This document shows positions 1-7,781 of a stretch of 19,177 bases of DNA, piece after piece; position 1 is the first letter of the stretch, and each line of letters begins with the position of its first letter. Origin of the DNA: Planctomycetota bacterium (GTDB lineage Bacteria > Planctomycetota > Phycisphaerae > Sedimentisphaerales > Anaerobacaceae); the NCBI GenBank assembly GCA_023135255.1, contig JAGLTN010000292.1, positions 1-19,177 on the forward strand, written 5' to 3'. The notes below the pieces were generated by a model. That model saw only the letters and a program-made list of their open reading frames with translations, was not told the origin of the DNA and did no database searches. Made by a program: the position numbers and the translations under genes.

Positions 1-1149
1 AGCGGAGTAGAATCTGGAGAACAGTTGGCTAAGATTCTTAATACTAGTTTTGCTATTGTATATATATATACAGGAGGTGACCATGAAGATGAGGTACGGG
101 CAAGAGTGAAAGATAATGATTTAAAAGCATATTTTGGGAAGAGATTACACCTCTTGATGAAGGACAATGAGGAGAACTCTCATGACAGACTGATACTAGA
201 TACTCAGGGAATTTATAATGAGAATTTTTCATTTAAGTTTGGCTCCATGCTAAGAAAAACGTCAAGGGATTCCATCGAAAGTATATTAGTACGTTTGGGC
301 AACCATCAAGTTGACTTTGTAAAGCAATTCTTGGGCGACACAAAATCCCCAGAACATGATTTCAAAGAATTATTGGCAGAGAAAATAATAGAAAATATGA
401 ACGATGCTCTATGTGAAAAATTCAAGTCAAAGGAGATTGACGAAAATAAAACCAGTTCTCTCTTAGGTATAATAAAATCTAAATTTAGAGATGAAATTAA
501 ATCCTTGGATTTTGAAGACTTTCACAGCACTGGAGATAGTGGAGGTGCAGACATATCTTCATTGGTGGATCTGTGGTCATATCGGCTTTACTATTATCCA
601 CAGGACAAAACTGTTCGGATGGGTGACATTATAAAAAAAGACGAAGACTATTTTTTAGTTGTCACACCAGACTGTAATTTGGCTCGATTCTGGAAGAAAA
701 ATTTTGGTTATTTAAATCTGATACCGCTCTGGGAGATAGAAAAAGACATAGAAAAGTTCAAAGCGAGCCCGATTAAGAGGCGTAATTTTAAGGAGACAAC
801 GCCAAACTCTATGACCACTGAACCAACCGGGTATCCTGGCGGATGTTATGTGCTGCCTTATCTTAAAGATGGCAGTAAAAAGTTAAATTTCATCGTCATA
901 TCTAAAGCAATTACTAATACAGTAATTCCGCGTCTGGCTGGACCCAACGAAAAAACCGCTTTAGATTACGATGTTATCACAGACTACAACAGAGTAGCAT
1001 CTATTTCAGAGCCTTTCCTTACCCCTTTAATCAGCAACATATTAAGTGCTATACTAGGTGCCGGAACTCCCGATTACCCAAATAACATTAGTGGTAATAT
1101 CAAGGAGACTTTCGAAAAAACATGTACAGATCTATGGCTGACAACTTAA
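1..1149 (+). CDS. Receiver-like (iREC/Response_reg_2-type) conflict-system protein, 5' end missing
   Basis: The frame is open from the first base of the window, so the gene begins upstream; the TTG at 25 is only an internal codon. The first visible residues, SGVESGEQLAKIL followed by the hydrophobic strand FAIVYIYTG, look like the second half of a receiver-type alpha/beta domain. Near residue 220 is a strand ending VVTPDCNL, which I associate with the 'response receiver' family (Response_reg_2) encoded beside GHKL ATPases, cytosine methylases and Vsr in restriction or conflict islands. No catalytic motif is recognisable, so a sensing or scaffold role is an inference. The last 28 bases overlap vsr in another frame, indicating translational coupling. 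It could also be an unrelated defence protein; the family call is from memory of such loci. Confidence 0.6.
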   Translation, partial: SGVESGEQLAKILNTSFAIVYIYTGGDHEDEVRARVKDNDLKAYFGKRLHLLMKDNEENSHDRLILDTQGIYNENFSFKFGSMLRKTSRDSIESILVRLGNHQVDFVKQFLGDTKSPEHDFKELLAEKIIENMNDALCEKFKSKEIDENKTSSLLGIIKSKFRDEIKSLDFEDFHSTGDSGGADISSLVDLWSYRLYYYPQDKTVRMGDIIKKDEDYFLVVTPDCNLARFWKKNFGYLNLIPLWEIEKDIEKFKASPIKRRNFKETTPNSMTTEPTGYPGGCYVLPYLKDGSKKLNFIVISKAITNTVIPRLAGPNEKTALDYDVITDYNRVASISEPFLTPLISNILSAILGAGTPDYPNNISGNIKETFEKTCTDLWLTT

Positions 1150-1541
1150 CACACCCCCAACGCCATCTCTGTATGTCGCATAATAAAGGCAAAAACACAA
1201 GCCCCGAGATGCTTATTAGGAGGTTAGTCTATTCCTTAGGTTATCGTTACAGATTGCATAAGAAGAATTTACCGGGATGCCCTGACCTTGTGTTTTTAAG
1301 TCGTAAAAAAGTTATTTTTGTTAATGGCTGCTATTGGCATAGACACAAATGCAAAAAAGGTTATTCAATGCCTAAAACAAAGCATGCTTTCTGGCAGTCA
1401 AAGTTTAGTAAAACCATCAAAAGAGACAAACGTAACTATAAGGACTTAAAAAAACTTGGGTGGAAAATGTTAGTTGTCTGGGAATGTCAGTTGAAAAATA
1501 TAGAGACGGTTAAAGCCAAGATAGTCAATTTTTTGGAATAG
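1122..1541 (+). CDS. vsr: Very short patch repair (Vsr) endonuclease
   Basis: Vsr nicks DNA 5' of T:G mismatches that arise when 5-methylcytosine deaminates, and usually accompanies a C5-cytosine methylase. The 139-residue protein has the family layout: an N-terminal block (MADNLTHPQRHLCMSHNKGK), the catalytic aspartate in PGCPDLVF (D55), the zinc/active-site cluster GCYWHRHKC (about residues 69-77), and the later cysteine in VVWEC (C122). At the position of E. coli His64 there is Asn (VNGC), as I recall for many homologues outside enterobacteria. The ATG at 1122 has AAGGAG 14 nt upstream; the ATG at 1134, giving MADNL, fits family N-termini better, so the start is uncertain. No methylase is visible, so it is expected further left. 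Confidence 0.92.
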   Translation: MYRSMADNLTHPQRHLCMSHNKGKNTSPEMLIRRLVYSLGYRYRLHKKNLPGCPDLVFLSRKKVIFVNGCYWHRHKCKKGYSMPKTKHAFWQSKFSKTIKRDKRNYKDLKKLGWKMLVVWECQLKNIETVKAKIVNFLE

Positions 1542-1581
1542 GCAAAATTAAAATGTTGAGATATTTACGAAAACAAAACCA

Positions 1582-1804
1582 ATGACAATGCTGTTGATGA
1601 TGCTGGCAGGATGGCTAAACAGGCATCAGCAGGATGTGATTGAGTACGGCAAGGAAGGAAAATAAGATTCTACAGGAAAAACTGGGTAGCAAGCAAATAC
1701 TTCTCAATGATAGTCAAAAAATGCGATTGTCTCGCTTGGGTAAGCGTTTAGGCAGAAAAGTGTACGTCTTCATCAAAAATGAGACAAAAAGCTGTTTAAA
1801 TTAA
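1582..1804 (+). pseudogene. Frameshifted, truncated integrase-core (rve) type transposase relic
   Basis: From the ATG at 1582 the frame reads MTMLLMMLAGWLNRHQQDVI and continues to K-E, then hits a TAA at 1663. Deleting one G at 1657/1658 restores ENKILQEKLGSKQILL and then KMRLSRLGKRLGRKV. This matches, from memory, the N-terminus of a widespread integrase-core transposase family (pattern AGWLNRHQQDVIEYL..EN..L...LG.K) common in Planctomycetota and Verrucomicrobiota. After GRKV near 1763 the resemblance stops, so only about 57 residues of a protein of roughly 300 survive. It is a dead fragment between vsr and the minus-strand transport operon. It fills most of the gap 1542-1889; the rest holds nothing I can name. 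Confidence 0.6.
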
Positions 1805-1889
1805 GAGACAGTTTTGGTTCCTGTTATTAAAATTCTACCATTAAATTCTTTTCTTTCAAGCATTGTTTTTGCTTTTAATTCACCATGTT

Positions 1890-2588
1890 TTATAGAAATA
1901 TTTGTCTTAACCGTTCATCATGCCTTATTTGTTCAGGCTGGCCATCAAACACTACTTTGCCAAGTTTTATGCCGTAAACCTTATGACAGATTTTGAGTAC
2001 TTTACGTACCTTTTGCTCAACAATCAATATTGCTGTGCCTCTTTCTCTATTGACTTGCTGTATCCTTTCAAAGGCAGTGGAAATCAGATTTGGAGAGAGT
2101 CCAAGAGAAGGCTCATCGAGTAGTAATAATTTGGGTCTTGGGATTAGTGCTCGCCCTAAAGCTAACATCTGTTGCTCTCCACCGCTGAGTGTTCCGGCGT
2201 TTTGCTTCAGCCTGTCTTTCAGCATAGGGAATAATTGAAGGACATCATCAATTCTGCCAGCAAGTTCCTTCTTTTTCAGATATATGCCACCAATCTGAAG
2301 GTTTTCATTAACACTTAGCTCATCAAAAACTCTATTACCTTGCGGGCAGAATGTAATCCCACGTTTAACATTCTTGGCTGGTGTAGAGTCGTTTATACAG
2401 GAATCTTCAAAAGTGATTTTACCATCCCAGACAGGTATTAATCCGCAAATAGCTTTTAATATTGTGGATTTGCCCGCACCATTAGGGCCTATAATAGCAA
2501 CAATCTTGCCCTTACTGATCTCAAGGGATGGTCCAAACAGCACAGGCTTTTTGCCATAACCAGTATGTAGTTCATTAACTTTAAGCAT
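1890..2588 (-). CDS. livF: Branched-chain amino acid-type ABC transporter ATPase LivF
   Basis: This is one of the paired cytoplasmic ATPases that power a LivHMGF-type (HAAT family) importer. The 232 residues contain Walker A GPNGAGKST (34-42), a Q-loop CPQG (Gln83), the signature LSGGEQQ (134-140) and Walker B LLLLDEP (154-160). The switch position reads VEQK, with Gln instead of the usual His; VEQ is characteristic of LivF, whereas LivG has IEH. It is the last gene of the operon and starts 11 nt after the livG stop without a visible ribosome-binding site, so it is probably translationally coupled. No convincing terminator follows. The family is clear; the substrate cannot be read from the ATPase. 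Confidence 0.93.
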   Translation of the reverse strand: MLKVNELHTGYGKKPVLFGPSLEISKGKIVAIIGPNGAGKSTILKAICGLIPVWDGKITFEDSCINDSTPAKNVKRGITFCPQGNRVFDELSVNENLQIGGIYLKKKELAGRIDDVLQLFPMLKDRLKQNAGTLSGGEQQMLALGRALIPRPKLLLLDEPSLGLSPNLISTAFERIQQVNRERGTAILIVEQKVRKVLKICHKVYGIKLGKVVFDGQPEQIRHDERLRQIFL

Positions 2589-2599
2589 AATACATTAAT

Positions 2600-3355
2600 T
2601 CAGTCCAGATAAGCCTCTATTACTCGCGGGTCGTTATGTACTTCTTGTGGCGTACCTTCACAAATTTTCTCTCCTGCATCCATAAACACAACTCGATTGC
2701 ACACTTGCCTCACTGCTTCCAGATTATGTTCGATTATAATTACAGACTTACCTTGCTTCGGAAGATCGGTAATTATCGACAATATTTGCTCTATCATAGC
2801 GGGAGCAATTCCCGCAACCGGCTCATCCAAGAGTAGCAGGTCCGCATCTGAAACGAGGCAGCAGACCAAACTCAAAAGTTTCTGCTGACCATACGAAAGG
2901 TCAGATGCCAAGCTGTTAGTTTTCTCTGCAAGTCCAGCCTTTCCCAGTATAGAATAGGCCGCATCTTTGTTCTCAGCTTCCACCTTCCTACATCTTCCGG
3001 CCCTAAAGAATGTGTTAGCAAGATTTTCGCCGGGCTGTTTCCTAAAAGAAAGTAGTACATTTTCTAATACACTGATCTGCTTGATAAGACGCAAATCCTG
3101 AAATGTTCTTGCAACGCCCAGATTAGCAATCCTATGAGCGGGCTTCTTGTGAAGATAAACGTCACAAAATACTACACTTCCACTATCAGCAGCTATAAAT
3201 CCAGTCAAGACATTGAATAGTGTAGTTTTGCCAGCCCCATTGGGTCCTATCAGCCCAAGTATCTCACCCTTATCTAAAGAACAAGAAAAATCCACAAGAG
3301 CCTTGACTCCATCGAAATGCTTGTTCAGATTATCTATTTTAAGCCAACTGCTCAT
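2600..3355 (-). CDS. livG: Branched-chain amino acid-type ABC transporter ATPase LivG
   Basis: This is the second ATPase of the HAAT-type importer. Over 251 residues it shows Walker A GPNGAGKT (37-44), Q-loop RTFQD (Gln86), a variant signature LSYGQQ (153-158), Walker B LLLLDEP (173-179) and the H-loop IEHN (His210). The LSYGQQ signature and the extended helical insert after the Q-loop are typical of LivG rather than LivF. The start ATG shares one base with the livM stop (TAATG), which implies coupled translation. Length and motif order are normal for the family and the gene appears intact. Confidence 0.93.
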   Translation of the reverse strand: MSSWLKIDNLNKHFDGVKALVDFSCSLDKGEILGLIGPNGAGKTTLFNVLTGFIAADSGSVVFCDVYLHKKPAHRIANLGVARTFQDLRLIKQISVLENVLLSFRKQPGENLANTFFRAGRCRKVEAENKDAAYSILGKAGLAEKTNSLASDLSYGQQKLLSLVCCLVSDADLLLLDEPVAGIAPAMIEQILSIITDLPKQGKSVIIIEHNLEAVRQVCNRVVFMDAGEKICEGTPQEVHNDPRVIEAYLD

Positions 3356-4242
3356 TATTTTTTTGTGTCTTCCAATCGAAAACCATACTTACCAACTAAA
3401 CCTTGTGGCCGCCACATCATAAACGCGACAAGCAATCCGCCATATAATATTTGCCTCATGTTAGCGGCTATAGAACTCGGCATACCAACAAATCGCAATA
3501 TTTCCGGAAGCATTACAAGAAGTACAGCACCAACTACTGGCCCCCACAAGCTGCCTGCTCCGCCTATAATGACAATCGAGATTATGAAGATAGATTCCAT
3601 TACAGTAAAGCTTATAGGTTCTATGGAGCTAATGTAGTGAGCATATAAGGCTCCGGCTATTGCAGCCATACCAGAACCAATAACAAACACAGCCACCTTG
3701 TATAGTGCAACGTTCTTACCTGCAGCTAAAGCAAAAACTTCATCTTCCCTGATAGCCATCAAAACACGGCCAAATGGTGATTTAATAATACGATGACATA
3801 GCCAGAAAACAAGGATCGCAAAAGCACCGACAAGCAATAGAAACTCAAGGTGTGATGAAACCTGCCAGCCGAATATTACCGGCTGAGGTATTCCCGGCAA
3901 TCCCATGGGGCCGCCGGTAAATGAAACCCAGTTATTTAAAATACTGAAAGCAATAACTTGAAAAGCAAAAGTAGCAATAATAAAATAATGATCCTTTATA
4001 CGAAGTGAAGGGACACCCACCAACCCACCTAATAACCCGCTAATAATAATCGCACAGATAATGTTTATTACAAAAGGGCTACCTAGCTTTAACGCCATAA
4101 GAGCCACAACATAGGCTCCTATACCATAAAAAGCAGCATGAGCAATTGACAACAAACCCGTATAACCTACAATTAGGTTAAGTGACTCTGCCAGAATCAC
4201 ATAGATACCAATCAATATTAAAATATGCAGCAGATATTCCAA
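3355..4242 (-). CDS. livM: Branched-chain amino acid-type ABC permease LivM
   Basis: A polytopic inner-membrane permease of 295 residues. Landmarks of the LivM branch are the N-terminal ESLNLIVGYTGLLSIAHAAF, the cytoplasmic segment GRVLMAIREDEVFALAAG (the coupling loop that docks on the ATPase), the IIGGAGSLWGPVVGA motif and the C-terminal RPQGL. It starts with TTG at 4242, chosen because GGAGG lies 4 nt upstream on the coding strand and no in-frame ATG is better placed. The gap to the livH stop is 12 nt. It pairs with LivH to form the translocation pore. Confidence 0.92.
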   Translation of the reverse strand: MEYLLHILILIGIYVILAESLNLIVGYTGLLSIAHAAFYGIGAYVVALMALKLGSPFVINIICAIIISGLLGGLVGVPSLRIKDHYFIIATFAFQVIAFSILNNWVSFTGGPMGLPGIPQPVIFGWQVSSHLEFLLLVGAFAILVFWLCHRIIKSPFGRVLMAIREDEVFALAAGKNVALYKVAVFVIGSGMAAIAGALYAHYISSIEPISFTVMESIFIISIVIIGGAGSLWGPVVGAVLLVMLPEILRFVGMPSSIAANMRQILYGGLLVAFMMWRPQGLVGKYGFRLEDTKK

Positions 4243-4254
4243 CTGACCTCCATA

Positions 4255-5136
4255 TCATACAGTCGCACTTTTAACCTTCTTTCCAAAAAATCCTTCTGGT
4301 TTGAATAATAGGAACAAAACCAAAATGACAAAAGCAATCGCATCCTGCCATTGTGAACCAATAAACCATGCTCCAAAATGCTGAGTTATTGCAAGTAGCA
4401 ATGCAGCAAGAGCAATTCCAAGGATACTATTAACACCCCCTATTATTACAGTAACAACTCCCATCATAAAGGCATTCATTCCCATGGTTGGAGTCATGTC
4501 AACATCAATAGCAATAAGAATACCTGCTAATCCACCCAGACCAGAGCTAATTGCAAATGCCCACAAAACAACAGCATATGAGTCTATCCCTGAAACATCC
4601 GCTAAGACTGAATCGCTCGCTACCGCACGAATGGATTTGCCAATAGTTGTCTTTTTTGAAAACAACAACAAAACACCCAGCAACGCAATACTGACGACAA
4701 TCATGAGTATTTGCTCATTAGTTATATATACATCCAAGATATTGTGCCCTCTCTTAACTGGCCAGCTACATAGGCTTTTAGGGGCATCTAGCCAAATTAA
4801 TGAAATTAGATTTTGCAGCACTAAATAAATACCAAGTGAAGCCACCAGCATTTTCGTTGAGGATGCCTTTCTTTTTTGCAATGGTTTAAATATTAGCAAG
4901 AACACTGTTATTGCTATTATCGCGGTAATAGCAACAGAGAATGGAATGACTATGAAGATGTTCCAAGCCAATTGCTTTTTAATTTCAAAAGCCAGATAGG
5001 CGCCTAATGCTATTATTGCGGCATGAGACATATTTAAGAATTTACGTGCCGAGTACATAAAATAATATGAATATGCGACAACTGCATATATCGAAGCAGC
5101 GTATATTACATTAATAATTAGTTGCATCAAATTCAT
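4255..5136 (-). CDS. livH: Branched-chain amino acid-type ABC permease LivH
   Basis: A polytopic inner-membrane permease of 293 residues, partner of LivM. Visible landmarks are an N-terminal membrane segment, SHAAIIALGAYLAF in the first third (the livH/livM 'SLAHGA' position), the coupling helix KSIRAVASDSVLADVSGID, the VIIGGVNSILGIALAALLL motif and the C-terminal FKPEGFFGKK (RPQGL-like). It begins 12 nt after the radical SAM stop. It is the first permease gene of the operon, giving order livH-livM-livG-livF downstream of the binding proteins and the radical SAM gene. Confidence 0.9.
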   Translation of the reverse strand: MNLMQLIINVIYAASIYAVVAYSYYFMYSARKFLNMSHAAIIALGAYLAFEIKKQLAWNIFIVIPFSVAITAIIAITVFLLIFKPLQKRKASSTKMLVASLGIYLVLQNLISLIWLDAPKSLCSWPVKRGHNILDVYITNEQILMIVVSIALLGVLLLFSKKTTIGKSIRAVASDSVLADVSGIDSYAVVLWAFAISSGLGGLAGILIAIDVDMTPTMGMNAFMMGVVTVIIGGVNSILGIALAALLLAITQHFGAWFIGSQWQDAIAFVILVLFLLFKPEGFFGKKVKSATV

Positions 5137-5148
5137 TACCAGCTTTTT

Positions 5149-6573
5149 CTAAATATCATATTTCATCAGATTAAACTTGCGTACTTCACTCAACTCTTTC
5201 TTCGCCATATCAGTGGTTTCAGGTTTTACATATTGTGTCAAGGAGGATGGTAATTGGCATATTTTTTTATAGAATTTCGTTATCAGCTTCCGCAATTCTC
5301 CATCTGGATGTGTGTAGGGGGATGGTATAGCGGTAAAATCCAAATTTTGAAACAATACTGGATTTTTTATAAACCGATTTACAACTTCTTCATTTTCTTT
5401 ATTTCTCCAGCCATCATTGCCTGGAGCAATGTCTTTAGCGATGTGAGGCCTGATTAATGCTCCATATTCCTCAGACATATCTCTTGAGAAATCATATGCT
5501 AGCTGTAATGATTTCTCATTGTCATACTTATTGTAGCCAAAAACCATTAACATTTCTGTGATTAAGTTATATTCATTTTTTGAAACAACCATAGCTTTAA
5601 TGCATTCAGATTTTGTTTGTGGTTTACGTGTTTCTTTCCATATCTCTGGAGTTGCTCCATCGATCCCAAATCCAATTCGATACAAACCAGCTTCAATCAT
5701 TTGTAAAATAATTTCAGGACTTGACTTGTGAACCTTCAAAAACGACCGGACATTCGATAAAGCTCTCATGTTTATTGAGAAACCAGGATAGTTTTTTCTC
5801 AATTGAATTATCCGTTCAGCAAACATCTTCACATTCGCAGGATTTTGAAACAGATCCAAATTTGATAAATAAAGATCGAGTTTCTTAATACCAAAGCCTA
5901 TCGCTTTGTTTACTAGGTATCGCATATCATTATATGCAACATCCAAGTTCCTGTATATTTCTTTGTTGTTTATTACTTTGTTGTTAATTGGATCGTGTAT
6001 GCTTCTGCTTGCAGTGCAAAAACTGCATGCATACTTACACCCTTGTGACAAATAGAACCCAAACTCTGTATTAAGATATAATCGCATATACTTATCTGAT
6101 AATTGGGAATAAGCAGGGATCAAAGACAATTCACTTATTTTCTTTCCCGCCCCCACCTCTGCCCCTATTGCTTCCATTAGCACTTCAACTTTATTTCCGT
6201 TTATTGTGTTGGAGCCAAATAATTGTTGATGTTGTTTAGCGGATAATCCTGAAGCAACTTGTCCTCCGATTATTAGCAGAAAATTCTTGTTATATGTACT
6301 TTGTAGAAACTTAGTATATGCAATTGCGGTGGGGATATAGGGCGGTCCCAGTAAATTAATACCAATGACGGGGTGGGTGTAATTATGTGTTTCAATGTTT
6401 TCGTCCGATACTGAGACGTCTATTCCTGAATTCAAAATAATTGTTGCCGCTGCTAGCAATGAAGTAGGCATGTAAATGTGACCTAACGGTTCATTCCCAG
6501 GATCTGGTGCATAAATATGCCTGGGTTGGATTAGAGATATTCTATCTATCTTTGTAGTGGTTAATACGCTCAT
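5149..6573 (-). CDS. Radical SAM protein with B12-binding-like N-terminal domain
   Basis: The 474-residue protein has two parts. Residues 1-150 look like the Rossmann-type cobalamin-binding domain of class B radical SAM enzymes (MPTSLLAAATII, IDVSVSDENIE, VIGINLLG, FLLIIGGQ). The canonical DxHxxG histidine motif is not visible, so cobalamin, if bound, would be base-off without that ligand, or is not bound. Residues 175-400 form the radical SAM barrel: the cluster motif CKYACSFC (Cys179, 183, 186; CX3CX2C) and a later strand IGFGIDGATPEIW. The reaction and substrate are unknown. It sits inside a Liv-type import operon, 5 nt after the second binding-protein gene and 12 nt before livH, so it probably acts on the imported compound or a product of it. 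Confidence 0.85.
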   Translation of the reverse strand: MSVLTTTKIDRISLIQPRHIYAPDPGNEPLGHIYMPTSLLAAATIILNSGIDVSVSDENIETHNYTHPVIGINLLGPPYIPTAIAYTKFLQSTYNKNFLLIIGGQVASGLSAKQHQQLFGSNTINGNKVEVLMEAIGAEVGAGKKISELSLIPAYSQLSDKYMRLYLNTEFGFYLSQGCKYACSFCTASRSIHDPINNKVINNKEIYRNLDVAYNDMRYLVNKAIGFGIKKLDLYLSNLDLFQNPANVKMFAERIIQLRKNYPGFSINMRALSNVRSFLKVHKSSPEIILQMIEAGLYRIGFGIDGATPEIWKETRKPQTKSECIKAMVVSKNEYNLITEMLMVFGYNKYDNEKSLQLAYDFSRDMSEEYGALIRPHIAKDIAPGNDGWRNKENEEVVNRFIKNPVLFQNLDFTAIPSPYTHPDGELRKLITKFYKKICQLPSSLTQYVKPETTDMAKKELSEVRKFNLMKYDI

Positions 6574-6578
6574 GTCAT

Positions 6579-7757
6579 CTAGTAGTTAGTGAACCGTTCT
6601 AACTTCCCCCCTTTTATTTCATACACAAAATAAACTCCTTCTTCATTTTCACCGTGTGGACTGAAACCATACCTCCCTGCTTTACCAAAAAAGCCTAAAT
6701 CCTTCTTGTTGTTTGCAATTAAGTTTCGTACACCATTTCGTGTACCATCACTACGTTTAATAACTGAGGATGCCAAAGTAAAGGCATCCTCACCAATATG
6801 CTTATAAGATGGCAAAAACATGTCCTCTTCTGTAAACTCTGCTGGAGAGAGAATGAAAGCCCTTCCTGTATACTTTGAAATATTAGAAAGGAGAGAAGTG
6901 ACCAAGCACCCATCCGTAAAGATTATTGGGACTGATATGTCAAGTTCTGATATCTGATCTAAGAAAAGTAAACCATGATGTGAAACACCCACATAAACTA
7001 TGACTTCGGGGTGTTTGCTTTCAGAAGTCCATTTAACAATACTGTTATAAAAAGAGTTGGTAGGGCCTATTAATTCTTCGATAACAATCGTGCCTCCCTT
7101 TTTCCTCACTTTATTTGCAATATCTCTCAATAGATTTATAGAATATGATTGATTATCCTCGTCTCCGTAAATAGCAACTTTCCTATTCGTTGCCAACTTA
7201 GACACCAAACGTTCTATGGCGTCCGATTGTTTGCCATTATGTGGGAGCATCCTTAGTACAGCCTTGTAATCTACAGATTCAGCCTTTTTCAGAAGAGTTT
7301 CGTCTGTAGCTATTGGAATTATGAATGGCACTTTATTGTTTGAAGCCATTAAAACATCTAGATTTATACTAGTTAAAGTGCTATTGGAGTTGCCAATTAT
7401 AAGGATGCAGTTATCATCAGAATTCAGTTTTTCAGAAACTATGGCCGTCTTCTCTTTGGACAAAAAATCCTCTTCATATCTAATCTGAATCTTATCATTA
7501 TTTTTGGACGAAAAATAATGTTTACCTTTCTCCATCCTGGCATGATTAAATCCATCAATGAAGTCTTTTGGAATATCAAAATCAATGGTTTTGGTGGATA
7601 CTAGCACAGCAACATACGGCTCAGATTCAAAGAATGCCTTTATCTTATCCCACGATGCTGAAACGACTAAGCCGACTATAGTGCCAATAACCATAGCACC
7701 TATCCAAAGTAATTTTCGGCGTAATTTAATATATTTTTTCAAATCAGATATTTTCAT
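6579..7757 (-). CDS. Second periplasmic-binding-protein-like (Peripla_BP_6/ANF receptor) protein, membrane-anchored
   Basis: A 392-residue protein with a basic N-terminus, one hydrophobic segment (about residues 16-33, LLWIGAMVIGTIVGLVVSAS) and then a bilobed alpha/beta domain of the type-1 periplasmic binding fold (strands CILIIGNSNST, PFIIPIAT, KVAIYGDED, VIVYVGV, VPIIFTDGC). No lipobox cysteine is present, so it is probably tethered by the uncleaved segment. It is clearly diverged from the other binding protein upstream, keeping the fold but little sequence. The start is supported by AGGA 6 nt upstream. It may bind a second ligand, or be a sensor or accessory subunit of the same transporter. 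The family assignment is by fold pattern and is weaker than for its neighbour. Confidence 0.75.
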   Translation of the reverse strand: MKISDLKKYIKLRRKLLWIGAMVIGTIVGLVVSASWDKIKAFFESEPYVAVLVSTKTIDFDIPKDFIDGFNHARMEKGKHYFSSKNNDKIQIRYEEDFLSKEKTAIVSEKLNSDDNCILIIGNSNSTLTSINLDVLMASNNKVPFIIPIATDETLLKKAESVDYKAVLRMLPHNGKQSDAIERLVSKLATNRKVAIYGDEDNQSYSINLLRDIANKVRKKGGTIVIEELIGPTNSFYNSIVKWTSESKHPEVIVYVGVSHHGLLFLDQISELDISVPIIFTDGCLVTSLLSNISKYTGRAFILSPAEFTEEDMFLPSYKHIGEDAFTLASSVIKRSDGTRNGVRNLIANNKKDLGFFGKAGRYGFSPHGENEEGVYFVYEIKGGKLERFTNY

Positions 7758-7781
7758 GATATCCTAATCCATTCTGTATCG

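Noticed and set aside
25..27. TTG as the start of the first gene
   Set aside because: The frame is open to base 1 and the residues before the TTG continue the receiver-like pattern, so the gene enters from outside the window.
1775..1806. Possible terminator after the liv operon on the minus strand
   Set aside because: The best stem (CTGT/ACAG before CTTTTT) has only about 4 bp with a 12-nt loop, too weak to call.
1806..1905. Minus-strand frame after livF reading protein-like (ISIKHGELKAKTMLERKEF) up to a TAA
   Set aside because: It overlaps the end of livF, has no ATG at its head and is only about 30 residues long; possibly a decayed fragment but not supportable.
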